From Pseudomonas sp. RSB 5.4 (GTDB taxonomy: Bacteria > Pseudomonadota > Gammaproteobacteria > Pseudomonadales > Pseudomonadaceae), in NCBI RefSeq assembly GCF_037126175.1, contig NZ_CP146986.1:3500501-3564500 (forward strand): a DNA stretch of 64,000 nucleotides. Reading direction: 5' to 3'. Both the position numbers and the translations under genes were made by a program. Positions 35,686 through 44,584 of this stretch are shown one piece after another. The first letter of the stretch is position 1; each line of letters starts with the position of its first letter. Below the pieces are notes generated by a model, which was not told the DNA's origin, ran no database searches, and worked only from the letters and a program-made list of their open reading frames with translations.

Positions 35686-37743
35686 ATGCAGGCTTTCTTG
35701 TCACCGGGGATCAAATTGCTGGGGCGGTTTGGATTCGCACGTAAATTCCAGCTGTTGTTTCTGCTGTTCATTCTGCCGTTGGCCGGCAGCCTGTTGATGA
35801 TCGGCCAGGACTATCGCGACAAGCTCAACCTGATTTCCGGCGAACGTGCCGGGGTGCGCCAGTTGCTCAGCCTCGATGCGCTGGACAACCTGCTCGCCGC
35901 CCAACGTGACCGCGCCGCCCGTTGGCGCGCCACCGAAACCAATCGCCAGCCAACCCCGGCAACTCTCGCCGCCATGGCTGCGTTCGACAAGGTTCAGCCC
36001 TCTGTTCTGCAAGCCACCACGGATCTGGGCGACGCCCTGAAAAATGAAGGTGCCGAAGGCGAAACCCTCGCCCGCTATCAAGCCCTGCAAACCGCGCTCG
36101 GCGGTCTGGATTCGAAAAGCCTGAGCAGCGTCGGCTGGTGGCCGGACGGTTATGAGCGTTTCACCAACGCCCTCAGCGCCCTGCAAGCCTTGCGCGAGCA
36201 GATTGTCATGGACAACCGCCTGACGCTGGCGCCATGGCTGGAAACCTATCTGCTGACGCAGATCTCCACGCAGCACGCACCGGATCTGATCGAGCGCGTG
36301 GGTCGCCTGGCGGCGGTCGGCCAGGCTTCGGTGGTCTCGGGACAATTCACTCTGCAAAGCCGCTTGCAGTTGCGCGACCTGCGCGGCCGCATCGGCGATG
36401 CCCGCGAGCAGCTTGTCAAAACGGCAAGCCTGCTCGAAGCGCGCCTGCCGAGCGATCTGCAAACCTGGGCCGGTCAGTACCACGACCGTCTCAAGCGTCT
36501 CGATGCTGGGCTGAAAGTGCTGGATGACGGCGTGTTCGGCGGCAGCATTACCCTCAAACCGGAAGACTTCGAACGCAGCCTCGATGCACTGCTGGGCGAT
36601 CTTGCGTCGCTGCGCCAGCAATCACTGCTGTCGCTGGATCAGCGTCTGGACGCCTACCACGCTTCGGCGATTCGCCAGTTCATCGTGGTCGCGGCGATCT
36701 TCGGTTGCCTGCTGCTGGCGGCGCTGTACCTGTTCGTCTGCCTGCAGGCTTCGATCCGCCGCAGCGCCAGTGGCATTACTCTGCTGGCCGAGGCCCTGCG
36801 TGACGGCAACCTGAGCTTGCAAGTGCCGGTGGTGGGCCGCGATGAGCTGGCGGCGATCAGCACCGCGCTCAACGTTGCCGTGGTGCAACTGCGCGCCAGC
36901 ATGCTCGGGGTCGATCACGAGACCTCGCAACTGAGCCACGCGGTGCGCAGCCTCAACGATCACTCCAGCGGCGCGCTCAGCGAAGTCGAGGCGCAGCAGT
37001 TGCAGATCAGCCAGATTGCCGCCGCCGCCACGCAACTGGCCGCCACTTCGCAAGGGGTGGCGCAGAGTTGCGAACAGGCTTCCGGCAGCGCTCAGCACAC
37101 TCGGCGCATCGCCGCCGACAGCAGCCGCGACAGCCAGCGCACCACGGCGAGCATTCAGCAACTCAACCAACGCCTCAACGACACCGCAGCGGCACTCGGT
37201 CGAGTCAGCGAGCAAGGTCAGCAGATTCAACTGGTGGTCGATACCATTCGTGGCGTCGCCGAGCAGACCAACCTGTTGGCGCTCAACGCCGCGATTGAAG
37301 CGGCACGCGCCGGCGAACAGGGGCGCGGGTTTGCCGTGGTCGCCGATGAGGTACGCAGCCTGTCGCAACGCACTCAGTCATCGACCGCGCAGATTGCCGG
37401 CACGGTCGATAGCCTGCGTGCCACGGTCAACGAAGCGGTGAGTCTGATGGAAGCCGCCTGCGGCCAGGCGCAATCGGATGCCGAAGCCGTGACCGGTCTT
37501 GGTGAACGTCTCGGCGAAATTGCCAGCGCGGTGCAGAGCGTCACGGACACCCTGGCGCAGATCGCCACCGCCGTCGAAGAACAGGCAAGCACCGCCGATG
37601 AAGTCAGCGGCAATATCCAGCAGGTCGATCAGGCCGCAGTGCGTCTGCTGGAAGGCGCCCGTGCAGTGAACCTGGCGGCGGACACCCTGAGCCAGGGCAG
37701 CAAGGCCCTGAGCGACAACACCGCACGCTTCCGCCTCAGCTGA
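35686..37743 (+). CDS. methyl-accepting chemotaxis protein
   Basis: 685 residues. Short N-terminal cytoplasmic part, membrane span at about 22-42, a long (about 285-residue) mainly helical periplasmic sensor region, a second span at about 329-352, a HAMP domain, and the signalling domain with the hairpin tip [20 protein letters not shown] near residues 525-545. The sensor region is not a recognised Cache or PilJ domain; ligand unknown. GAGGAG lies nine bases before ATG 35686. Its stop overlaps the convergent LysR gene by eight bases. Confidence 0.92.
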   Translation: MQAFLSPGIKLLGRFGFARKFQLLFLLFILPLAGSLLMIGQDYRDKLNLISGERAGVRQLLSLDALDNLLAAQRDRAARWRATETNRQPTPATLAAMAAFDKVQPSVLQATTDLGDALKNEGAEGETLARYQALQTALGGLDSKSLSSVGWWPDGYERFTNALSALQALREQIVMDNRLTLAPWLETYLLTQISTQHAPDLIERVGRLAAVGQASVVSGQFTLQSRLQLRDLRGRIGDAREQLVKTASLLEARLPSDLQTWAGQYHDRLKRLDAGLKVLDDGVFGGSITLKPEDFERSLDALLGDLASLRQQSLLSLDQRLDAYHASAIRQFIVVAAIFGCLLLAALYLFVCLQASIRRSASGITLLAEALRDGNLSLQVPVVGRDELAAISTALNVAVVQLRASMLGVDHETSQLSHAVRSLNDHSSGALSEVEAQQLQISQIAAAATQLAATSQGVAQSCEQASGSAQHTRRIAADSSRDSQRTTASIQQLNQRLNDTAAALGRVSEQGQQIQLVVDTIRGVAEQTNLLALNAAIEAARAGEQGRGFAVVADEVRSLSQRTQSSTAQIAGTVDSLRATVNEAVSLMEAACGQAQSDAEAVTGLGERLGEIASAVQSVTDTLAQIATAVEEQASTADEVSGNIQQVDQAAVRLLEGARAVNLAADTLSQGSKALSDNTARFRLS

Positions 37744-38638
37744 TCCGCGCCTCGGGGAAGTCCGCTTCCAGCTCGGTCTTCAGCCACTGAATAAACCACG
37801 CCGCATCCGCCGACAGTTCGGCGGACGGCGTGAGGACCCGATAGCTTTCCAGCTTCACCTGGGCGTCCACCGCGCGCACCAGTTTGCCGGATTTGAGTTC
37901 CTCGCGAACCAGCACTTCGTTGGCCAGGGCTATGCCCTGCCCGCTTTCGGCCACCGACAGCGCGTGATCGTTGTTGACGTAGAGCATGTCCGAATTGAGG
38001 TGAATATCCAGGTCGTGCGCGGCGAACCACAGGTTCCACCATTCGCCATCATCGACGTGGATCAGCTCGTGACGAACCAGATCGGCCGGGCTGGTCACAG
38101 GTCCGATGCTGGCGAGATAGTGCGGGGTGCAGATCGGAAACACGCGCGGGCAGATCAACGCTTCACGGGAGTCGGCGTATTGCCCGTCGAGGCCATAAAC
38201 AATGCCCAGATCGGCGCTTTTGCCATCGACTTCGGTGAAGGTCGAATTCGGCTCGATGGCGAACTTCAAACCCGGACGCAAATGGCGCATCGCTTCGATG
38301 CGCGGCATCAACCAGCGCTTGGCGAACCCCGGCACCACCATGATCCGCAACCAGCGCTCGGCCTCTTTGGGCTGCGCTTCCTTGCCGGCCTCGATGATCA
38401 ACTGCAGGGCGGCGGCGATCTTGCGGTGGTACTTCTCCCCCGCCGCTGTCAGGTTGACCCCGCGCGAAGTGCGCTCGAACAACTGAATGCCCAGCCACTC
38501 CTCCAGCAACTTCACGTGCCGACCAATCGCTGGCTGGGTCACATGCAGGGCTTTCGAGGCTTCGACGTAGCTGCCCAGGCGCGCGGCGGCATCAAAAGCA
38601 CGCACCGCGTTGAGTGGCGGCAAACGGTGGTCGGGCAT
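37736..38638 (-). CDS. LysR family transcriptional regulator (GcvA-like)
   Basis: 300 residues. N-terminal winged HTH (about 1-65) with PPLNAVRAFDAAARLGS and TQPAIGRHVKLLEEWLG, then a periplasmic-binding-like effector domain. Start at 38638 (MPDHRLPPL) chosen over 38650. It faces away from the ABC-transporter/amidase operon across 228 bases, the usual LysR arrangement, so it probably controls that operon in response to its substrate. Confidence 0.88.
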   Translation of the reverse strand: MPDHRLPPLNAVRAFDAAARLGSYVEASKALHVTQPAIGRHVKLLEEWLGIQLFERTSRGVNLTAAGEKYHRKIAAALQLIIEAGKEAQPKEAERWLRIMVVPGFAKRWLMPRIEAMRHLRPGLKFAIEPNSTFTEVDGKSADLGIVYGLDGQYADSREALICPRVFPICTPHYLASIGPVTSPADLVRHELIHVDDGEWWNLWFAAHDLDIHLNSDMLYVNNDHALSVAESGQGIALANEVLVREELKSGKLVRAVDAQVKLESYRVLTPSAELSADAAWFIQWLKTELEADFPEARIS

Positions 38639-38865
38639 GATTCCTGGCACCTTTGGCTGTTAAATTAACTAACACCTGCCATGTTTAAATTGAAGTTTCG
38701 CCCCGCGCAAGCCCTCGCTGATAATCGAGCCACAGCAGAACAAAAAAACAGCTGGTTTCACCCCGAACGCAATCTCGATCCTGCCCAGAAAAATAATATC
38801 CATGGCCCGACGACGTCGCTGATTCACAGCGCCATCGCAGGCGATGGGGGAATCGGAGGTAACGC

Positions 38866-39984
38866 ATGAATGCCCTGCATTCGCTGCAAACGCTGGCGGT
38901 GTCGATCCGCTCGGTGCGCAAGGTTTACGGTGATCCGAACACCGGTCCGGTGGCGTTGAAAAACATCGACCTGGACATCCGCGACAACGAATTCTTCACC
39001 CTGCTCGGCCCTTCCGGCTGCGGCAAAACCACCCTGCTGCGGATGATCGCCGGCTTCGAGTTTCCTACCGAAGGCGAGATCCTGCTGTACGGCGAAAACA
39101 TCGCTGATCGCCCGCCGTTCCAGCGGCCGGTCAACACAGTGTTCCAGCATTACGCACTGTTCCCGCACATGACCATCGCCGAAAACCTGGCCTTCGGCCT
39201 CGAATCGCAGCCGATGGGCAAAGTCCTGAGCAAGACGCAGATCGCCGAGCGCGTGCGCGAGATGCTCGCGCTGGTGCAGATGGAGCGCTTCGCCCAGCGC
39301 AAACCGGCGCAGCTGTCCGGCGGTCAGCAACAGCGTGTCGCCCTCGCCCGCGCACTGGCGCCACACCCCAAGGTGCTGCTGCTCGATGAGCCACTGTCCG
39401 CGCTCGATCTGAAGCTGCGCCAGGCCATGCGCGAAGAGCTGAAATCGATTCAGGCCAAGACCGGCATCACTTTCATCTTCGTCACCCACGACCAGGAAGA
39501 AGCGCTGACCATGTCCGACCGCATCGCCGTGTTGTCCGAAGGCGAAGTGCAGCAGGTCGGCCGCCCGCAAGACATTTACGAACGCCCGCGCAATCGCTTC
39601 GTCGCCGACTTCATTGGCGAAACCAATTTCATCGAGGGCACGGTCACGCAAGTCGAAGACGGCATGGCCTGGTTCGCCGGGCCGGCCGGGCATCCGTTGC
39701 CGGCGCAAGCGTGCAGCGATGTGGCGGTCGGCGCCAGCGTGACGTTGTCGGTGCGTCCGGAACGCCTGCATCTGGTCGCAGCCGACATGGAAAACGCCTT
39801 GCCGGGCCGGATCGAAGCGCAGATCTACCTTGGCACCGATCTGCAATATCAGGTCAGCCTCAGCGACGGTTCGCGCCTCACCGTGCGCACGCCCAACTGC
39901 GTCGATCAGAGCCTGCGCTTTGCCGTCGGCAGTCAGGCCGGTCTGTTGTTCGACCGGGGAAGCGCCTGCGTCCTGCACGATTGA
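38866..39984 (+). CDS. polyamine-type ABC transporter, ATP-binding protein
   Basis: 372 residues of PotA type. Walker A GPSGCGKTT at 48-56, signature LSGGQQQR at 150-157, Walker B LLLDEP at 171-176, followed by a C-terminal TOBE domain. GGAGG precedes ATG 38866. First gene of an ATPase-permease-permease-binding protein-amidase operon. Polyamine specificity is by family; an amide or amidated polyamine is suggested by the amidase. Confidence 0.92.
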   Translation: MNALHSLQTLAVSIRSVRKVYGDPNTGPVALKNIDLDIRDNEFFTLLGPSGCGKTTLLRMIAGFEFPTEGEILLYGENIADRPPFQRPVNTVFQHYALFPHMTIAENLAFGLESQPMGKVLSKTQIAERVREMLALVQMERFAQRKPAQLSGGQQQRVALARALAPHPKVLLLDEPLSALDLKLRQAMREELKSIQAKTGITFIFVTHDQEEALTMSDRIAVLSEGEVQQVGRPQDIYERPRNRFVADFIGETNFIEGTVTQVEDGMAWFAGPAGHPLPAQACSDVAVGASVTLSVRPERLHLVAADMENALPGRIEAQIYLGTDLQYQVSLSDGSRLTVRTPNCVDQSLRFAVGSQAGLLFDRGSACVLHD

Positions 39985-39999
39985 GCCCGAGGAGTTGCC

Positions 40000-40920
40000 A
40001 TGCACGCCTTACCGATTGCCAACACGCTGGAACGCCGCAAGGCTTTCCAGAGCTTCCTCGGAGTGAGCCCGGCGCTGCTCGCCATCGGCTTGTTTCTGGT
40101 GGTGCCGATCCTGATCGTCATCGGCTATTCGCTGATGGAAGCCAACCCCTACGGCGGGGTCAATAAAGTCTTCAGTACTGATGCTTACACCTCGTTGCTG
40201 TTCGAACGCCAGATGGACGACAGCCTCGCGTTCGCCGACTCCTATCTGATCATTGCCCTGCGCTCGATCGGCATCGCCGGGCTGACCACGATCATCACCC
40301 TGCTGATCGGTTTCCCGGTTGCGGTGTGGCTGGCGATGCAACCGGCGCACCGGCGTGGCTTGCTGATCTTTCTGATCACCGTGCCGTTCTGGGCCAACCT
40401 GCTGATTCGCACTTACGCGTGGATTCTGCTGCTGCGTAACACCGGAGTGATCAACAACAGCCTGATGGGCATGGGCGTCATCCATGAGCCGTTGCAGTTG
40501 TTGTACACCGATGGCGCGGTGCTGCTGGGGCTGGTTTATACCTACGCGCCGTTCGTGGTGTTGCCGATCTACGCGACGCTGGAAAAGATGGATATTAGCC
40601 TGCTCGAAGCGGCGCAGGATCTGTATGCCGGCCGCGTGCGCACCTTGCGCAAAGTGGTGCTGCCGATTGCCAAACCGGGGATTCTCGCTGGCGCCATCCT
40701 CACCTTCGTGCCCTGCCTGGGCGCAATGATCGCTCCGGAATTGCTCGGCGGCGGCACGCGGATGATGCTCGGCAATCTGATTTTCCGGCAGTTCAGCGAT
40801 GCCCGTAACTGGCCGTTCGGCGCCGCACTGTCGCTGGTGCTGATGGCCGCCGTGATGCTGGTGCTGACCGTGTATGCCCTGCGCGCCGAGCGCCAGCGCA
40901 TCGCCAAGGGAGGTGCGTGA
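40000..40920 (+). CDS. polyamine-type ABC transporter permease (PotB-like)
   Basis: 306 residues with six predicted spans. Contains the permease EAA loop (EAAQDLYAGRVRTLRKVVLPIAKPG) near residues 203-227. Lies 15 bases after the ATPase gene and one base of its stop overlaps the next start. Confidence 0.92.
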   Translation: MHALPIANTLERRKAFQSFLGVSPALLAIGLFLVVPILIVIGYSLMEANPYGGVNKVFSTDAYTSLLFERQMDDSLAFADSYLIIALRSIGIAGLTTIITLLIGFPVAVWLAMQPAHRRGLLIFLITVPFWANLLIRTYAWILLLRNTGVINNSLMGMGVIHEPLQLLYTDGAVLLGLVYTYAPFVVLPIYATLEKMDISLLEAAQDLYAGRVRTLRKVVLPIAKPGILAGAILTFVPCLGAMIAPELLGGGTRMMLGNLIFRQFSDARNWPFGAALSLVLMAAVMLVLTVYALRAERQRIAKGGA

Positions 40921-41726
40921 TGCTCGGATTATTCAAACGCAAAGGGCTGGGCGTGCAGGACTTCCCCGGCTTCGGCGGCTTCAGTTTCCTGTTCTATCTG
41001 TACCTGTATGCGCCGATCGTGGTGCTGGTGGTGTTCTCGTTCAACGCCAACCAGTCGGCGACGGTGTGGACCGGGTTCAGCCTCGACTGGTACCGCGCCG
41101 CGTTCGCCAATCAGGCCCTGCGCCAGGCCGCCGGCAACAGTCTGTTGATCGCGGTCTGCGCAAGCATGATCGCCACCGCGATTGCCACCCTCGCCGCCCT
41201 CGGTACTTCGCGCGGTGCCAGGTTCAAGGGCCTGCAACTGTCGATGGGCGCAATCATGCTGCCGCTGGTGTTGCCGGAAATCGTCGTCGGTGTGGCGACG
41301 CTCGCGCTGTTCTCGACCATCGGCCTGTCACTGGGTTACGGCAACCTGATCATCGCCCATACGGTGTTCTGCATTCCGTTCGCCTACCTGCCGATCCGCG
41401 CTCGCCTCAACGACATGGACCTGTCGCTGGAGCAAGCCTCCGCCGACCTCTACGCCGGCCCGTGGCGCACCTTTCGCAAAGTGACGTTGCCGCTGCTGAT
41501 GCCGGGGATTTTCTCCGGGCTGATGCTGGCCTTCATCGTCTCGCTGGATAACTTCGTGATCTCGATGATGGTCTCCCAGGCCGGCACCACCACCCTGCCG
41601 ATCTTCATCTTCGGTCTGTTGCGCATGGGCGTGACACCCGACGTCAACGCCGTCTCGACCCTGATCCTCGGCGTCTCGGTGCTGTTCGTCAGCCTCTCTT
41701 ACCTGCTGGGCAAAAAGCCCGCCTGA
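40920..41726 (+). CDS. polyamine-type ABC transporter permease (PotC-like)
   Basis: 268 residues with six predicted spans and the EAA-type loop EQASADLYAGPWRTFRKVTLP near residue 165. ATG 40920 has AGGGAGG seven bases upstream; a GTG at 40917 is less favourable. TGATG overlap couples it to the PotB-like gene. Pairs with that permease to form the membrane channel. Confidence 0.92.
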   Translation: MLGLFKRKGLGVQDFPGFGGFSFLFYLYLYAPIVVLVVFSFNANQSATVWTGFSLDWYRAAFANQALRQAAGNSLLIAVCASMIATAIATLAALGTSRGARFKGLQLSMGAIMLPLVLPEIVVGVATLALFSTIGLSLGYGNLIIAHTVFCIPFAYLPIRARLNDMDLSLEQASADLYAGPWRTFRKVTLPLLMPGIFSGLMLAFIVSLDNFVISMMVSQAGTTTLPIFIFGLLRMGVTPDVNAVSTLILGVSVLFVSLSYLLGKKPA

Positions 41727-41753
41727 ACCTTCTACGAACCGTGGGGAAATAAC

Positions 41754-42800
41754 ATGAGCAAGTGGATGAAAAGCGTCGGCACCGGGTTGTTCCTGACAGT
41801 GCCGCTGGTGATGACCGGCAGCGTTCAGGCCGCGGAAAAACTCAACGTGGTGAGCTGGAGCGGGTACTTCTCGCCGGAGATTCTCGCCAAGTTCCAGAAG
41901 CAGACGGGCATCGAAGTCACGGTCGACTCCTACGACTCCAACGAGACCCTGCTGGCCAAGCTGAAACAGGGCGGCGCTGGCTATGACGTGGCGATTCCGT
42001 CGCACCAGTTCATCCCGATTCTGATCAAGGAAAACCTGCTCGAGCGTTTCGATCCGGTCAAGGAACCGTACTACGCCAGCGTTGTGGATAACCTGAAAAA
42101 ACCGAGCTGGGACCCTGAAGGCGCGTATTCGGTGCCGTTCATCTGGGGCACCACCAGCGTGGTCCTCGACAGTGCGCGCTACCAAGGGCCGGCCGATAGC
42201 TACAAAGTTTTGTACGAGCCGCCAGCCGAGTTGCAGGGGCGGATCAACATGTTCGATTCGGTCAGCGACATGGTCGACATGGCCAGCCTGTATCTGAACA
42301 TTCCGCTGTGCAGCGAAGACCCGAAACAGATGCAGCAGATCCTCACGCTGCTCAAGGCGCAGAAGCCGTTCGTGAAGACCTACAGCTCCAAGGCCGGTTC
42401 GATCCGCGAAAACCTTGCCTCGGGTGAAATCGACATGTCGATGTTCTGGGGCGGCTCGTCGATGCGCGCCCGCGAGATGAAACCGAGCCTGAAATACCTG
42501 TACCCGAAAGAAGGCGTGCTGGCCTGGGTCGACAACATGGTCATCCCCACCGGCAGCAAGAATCCGGCGAATGCCAAGGCCTTCATCGCGTTCCTCAGCC
42601 AGCCGGAAAATTCGGCGATGACGCAGAACTTCCTCAAGCACCAGAGCCCGATCAAAGGCGTCGAACCGTTCCTCGATGCGGCGCTCAAGGATGCGCCGGA
42701 ATTGCACATTCCCGAGGGCACCAACGTGGTGTTCAGCAAGACCTGCGGTGAAGGCGCGATCCGCCTCGCCGACCGTCTCTGGACCAACCTGATGCGTTGA
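41754..42800 (+). CDS. polyamine-type ABC transporter substrate-binding protein (PotD/PotF-like)
   Basis: 348 residues. Sec signal peptide ending SVQA about residue 26; mature periplasmic protein opens EKLNVVSWSGYFSPEIL, typical of PotD/PotF. Delivers its ligand to the two permeases. The Trp and Asp/Glu residues that hold polyamines are not all alignable by eye, so the true ligand is open. Confidence 0.9.
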   Translation: MSKWMKSVGTGLFLTVPLVMTGSVQAAEKLNVVSWSGYFSPEILAKFQKQTGIEVTVDSYDSNETLLAKLKQGGAGYDVAIPSHQFIPILIKENLLERFDPVKEPYYASVVDNLKKPSWDPEGAYSVPFIWGTTSVVLDSARYQGPADSYKVLYEPPAELQGRINMFDSVSDMVDMASLYLNIPLCSEDPKQMQQILTLLKAQKPFVKTYSSKAGSIRENLASGEIDMSMFWGGSSMRAREMKPSLKYLYPKEGVLAWVDNMVIPTGSKNPANAKAFIAFLSQPENSAMTQNFLKHQSPIKGVEPFLDAALKDAPELHIPEGTNVVFSKTCGEGAIRLADRLWTNLMR

Positions 42801-42861
42801 TCCCTGCCGCCCCGGCATGCAGCCGGGGCGTTTCTCCAGCCGTCTGAAAGGCGCCGTTGTC

Positions 42862-44316
42862 ATGAACTCCAATAACATCAGCGAACTGGTCCTGCTGCAG
42901 GCCCACGCCCTAGCCGACCTCATCCGCCTGCGCCAGGTGTCCTGCCGCGAAGTGATGCAGACTTATCTTGCCCATATCGAACGCTTCAATCCGATGGTCA
43001 ACGCGCTGATCAGCCTGCAGTCGCCCGATGTTCTGCTGGCTCAGGCCGATGCGCGCGATGCCGAACTGGCGCGCGGTGAATACCGTGGCTGGATGCACGG
43101 CCTGCCCCACGCGATCAAGGATCTGTCGCTGACCCAGGGCATCCGCACCACGCTGGGTTCGCCGCTGTTCAAGGACTTTATCCCCGAGCGCGACGGCATC
43201 ATGGTCGAGCGGATCAAAGCGGCCGGCGCGATCATCATCGGCAAGACCAACACCCCGGAATTCGGCCTCGGTTCGCAGAGCTATAACCCGTTGTTTGGTG
43301 CGACTGGCTGTGCTTTTGATCCGAGCAAAACCGCTGGAGGCAGTAGCGGCGGCGCGGCGGCCGCACTGGCGATGCATCTGGTGCCGGTTGCGGATGGCAG
43401 CGACATGATGGGCTCGCTGCGCAATCCGGCGGCGTTCAACAACATCTTTGGTTTTCGTCCGTCGCAGGGGCGTGTGCCGTTTGATGACAGTGCTGATCTG
43501 TTTTTTGATCAACTCGGTTATGAAGGACCGATGGCGCGCAGCGTTCGCGATGCAGCGTTGTTGCTTTCGGTACAGGCCGGGGGCGATGCGCGGGCGCCGC
43601 TGTCGATCAGCGAATCCGGGGAGGCATTTGCCGCACCGCTGGAGCGCGACTTCAAAGGCACTCGGTTGGGGTGGCTGGGGGACTTCAATGGCTATCTGCC
43701 GATGGAGAGAGGTGTGCTGTCGCTGTGTGAGAAGACCTTTGCCGACTTTGAAAGCATCGGTTGTCAGGTTGAGTCGGTTGAGCCGGGTTTCGCGCCTGAG
43801 CGGCTGTGGAGCAGTTGGCGGACGCTACGACACTGGATGGTCTCGGGGTCTTTGGGCGCGACGTATGCCGATCTGCAAAAACGTGCGTTGTTGAAACCGG
43901 AAGCGATTTGGGAGGTGGAAAACGGCTTGAAGCTCTCGGCCAGCGAAGTGTTCGCCGCATCCGCGGTGCGCAGCGATTGGTATCGGGCGATTTCGCGCTT
44001 GTTCGAACGCTACGATTACCTGCTGCTGCCCAGTGCCCAGGTCTTCCCGTTCGATAAAACCCAGCCGTGGCCGACGTCTATCGAAGGCGTGAGCATGGAC
44101 ACGTATCACCGCTGGATGGAGGTGGTCATCCCCGGCACGCTGTCGGGTTGCCCGGTCGCCAACGTTCAGGCGGGATTCAATTCAAATGGTTTACCGATGG
44201 GCCTGCAGATCATCGGCCGGCATCAGGCGGACTTCGCGGTTCTGCAATTGGCGCACGCGTATGAACAGGCCAGCCGCTGGTTCGAACGCTGTCCTTCACC
44301 GCTGCTCGGCCAATGA
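42862..44316 (+). CDS. amidase (amidase-signature family)
   Basis: 484 residues. Catalytic Lys86 (HAIKDLS), the Gly/Ser-rich GGSSGGAAAALA at 159-170 with the cis-Ser, and the likely nucleophile Ser185. The motif around Ser185 reads GSDMMGSLRNPA where most relatives have DTGGS, a variant loop. Start 42862 gives MNSNNISELV. It is the last gene of the ABC operon, so it probably hydrolyses an imported amide in the cytoplasm. Confidence 0.92.
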   Translation: MNSNNISELVLLQAHALADLIRLRQVSCREVMQTYLAHIERFNPMVNALISLQSPDVLLAQADARDAELARGEYRGWMHGLPHAIKDLSLTQGIRTTLGSPLFKDFIPERDGIMVERIKAAGAIIIGKTNTPEFGLGSQSYNPLFGATGCAFDPSKTAGGSSGGAAAALAMHLVPVADGSDMMGSLRNPAAFNNIFGFRPSQGRVPFDDSADLFFDQLGYEGPMARSVRDAALLLSVQAGGDARAPLSISESGEAFAAPLERDFKGTRLGWLGDFNGYLPMERGVLSLCEKTFADFESIGCQVESVEPGFAPERLWSSWRTLRHWMVSGSLGATYADLQKRALLKPEAIWEVENGLKLSASEVFAASAVRSDWYRAISRLFERYDYLLLPSAQVFPFDKTQPWPTSIEGVSMDTYHRWMEVVIPGTLSGCPVANVQAGFNSNGLPMGLQIIGRHQADFAVLQLAHAYEQASRWFERCPSPLLGQ

Positions 44317-44362
44317 TTTTGATAAACGGTTGAAAGCGTAGAAAAAAATTTTAAATTTACGC

Positions 44363-44391
44363 TTGACGCTTTTCCATTTCAGGGGAATAAT
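44363..44391 (+). promoter_or_regulatory. tRNA-Met promoter
   Basis: TTGACG (44363-44368), 17 bases, AATAAT (44386-44391), then GC-rich GCGCGCC before the tRNA at 44403. An AT-rich block (AAAAAAATTTTAAATTT, 44343-44357) directly upstream could act as an UP element. Confidence 0.75.
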
Positions 44392-44402
44392 GCGCGCCAC
44401 TT

Positions 44403-44479
44403 GGCTACATAGCTCAGTTGGTTAGAGCATAGCATTCATAATGCTGGGGTCCGGGGTTCAAGTCCCTGTGTAGCCACCA
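44403..44479 (+). tRNA. tRNA-Met (anticodon CAT, elongator type)
   Basis: GGCTACA (44403-44409) pairs with TGTAGCC (44469-44475); CCA is encoded (44477-44479). The anticodon loop TTCATAA gives CAT. The sequence resembles E. coli elongator tRNA-Met more than initiator (no C:A mismatch at the acceptor end) or tRNA-Ile2. Confidence 0.93.
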
Positions 44480-44485
44480 AGTACT

Positions 44486-44520
44486 AAAAACGGCTTACCG
44501 AAAGGTAGGCCGTTTTTTTA
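44486..44520 (+). terminator. terminator of tRNA-Met
   Basis: AAACGGCTTACC pairs with GGTAGGCCGTTT around a GAAA tetraloop, one wobble, followed by T7. Confidence 0.9.
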
Positions 44521-44540
44521 TGCCTCGAAGAAACATCATC

Positions 44541-44570
44541 TGTGGTGAGGGGATTTCTCCCCTCACCACA
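44541..44570. repeat. single REP palindrome
   Basis: Perfect 30-base palindrome TGTGGTGAGGGGATTTCTCC onward to CCTCACCACA. It has the diverged arm type of the repeat at 4633-4766 with the middle missing, so it looks like a collapsed or solo REP. Confidence 0.8.
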
Positions 44571-44584
44571 ATGCCAAACCTGAC

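Noticed and set aside
41328..42923. A 531-codon minus-strand frame
   Set aside because: Antisense to the polyamine-type permease and binding-protein genes; no recognisable domain.
44403..44479. tRNA-Ile2 (CAT read with lysidine)
   Set aside because: Acceptor and D-arm sequence resemble elongator tRNA-Met rather than tRNA-Ile2.
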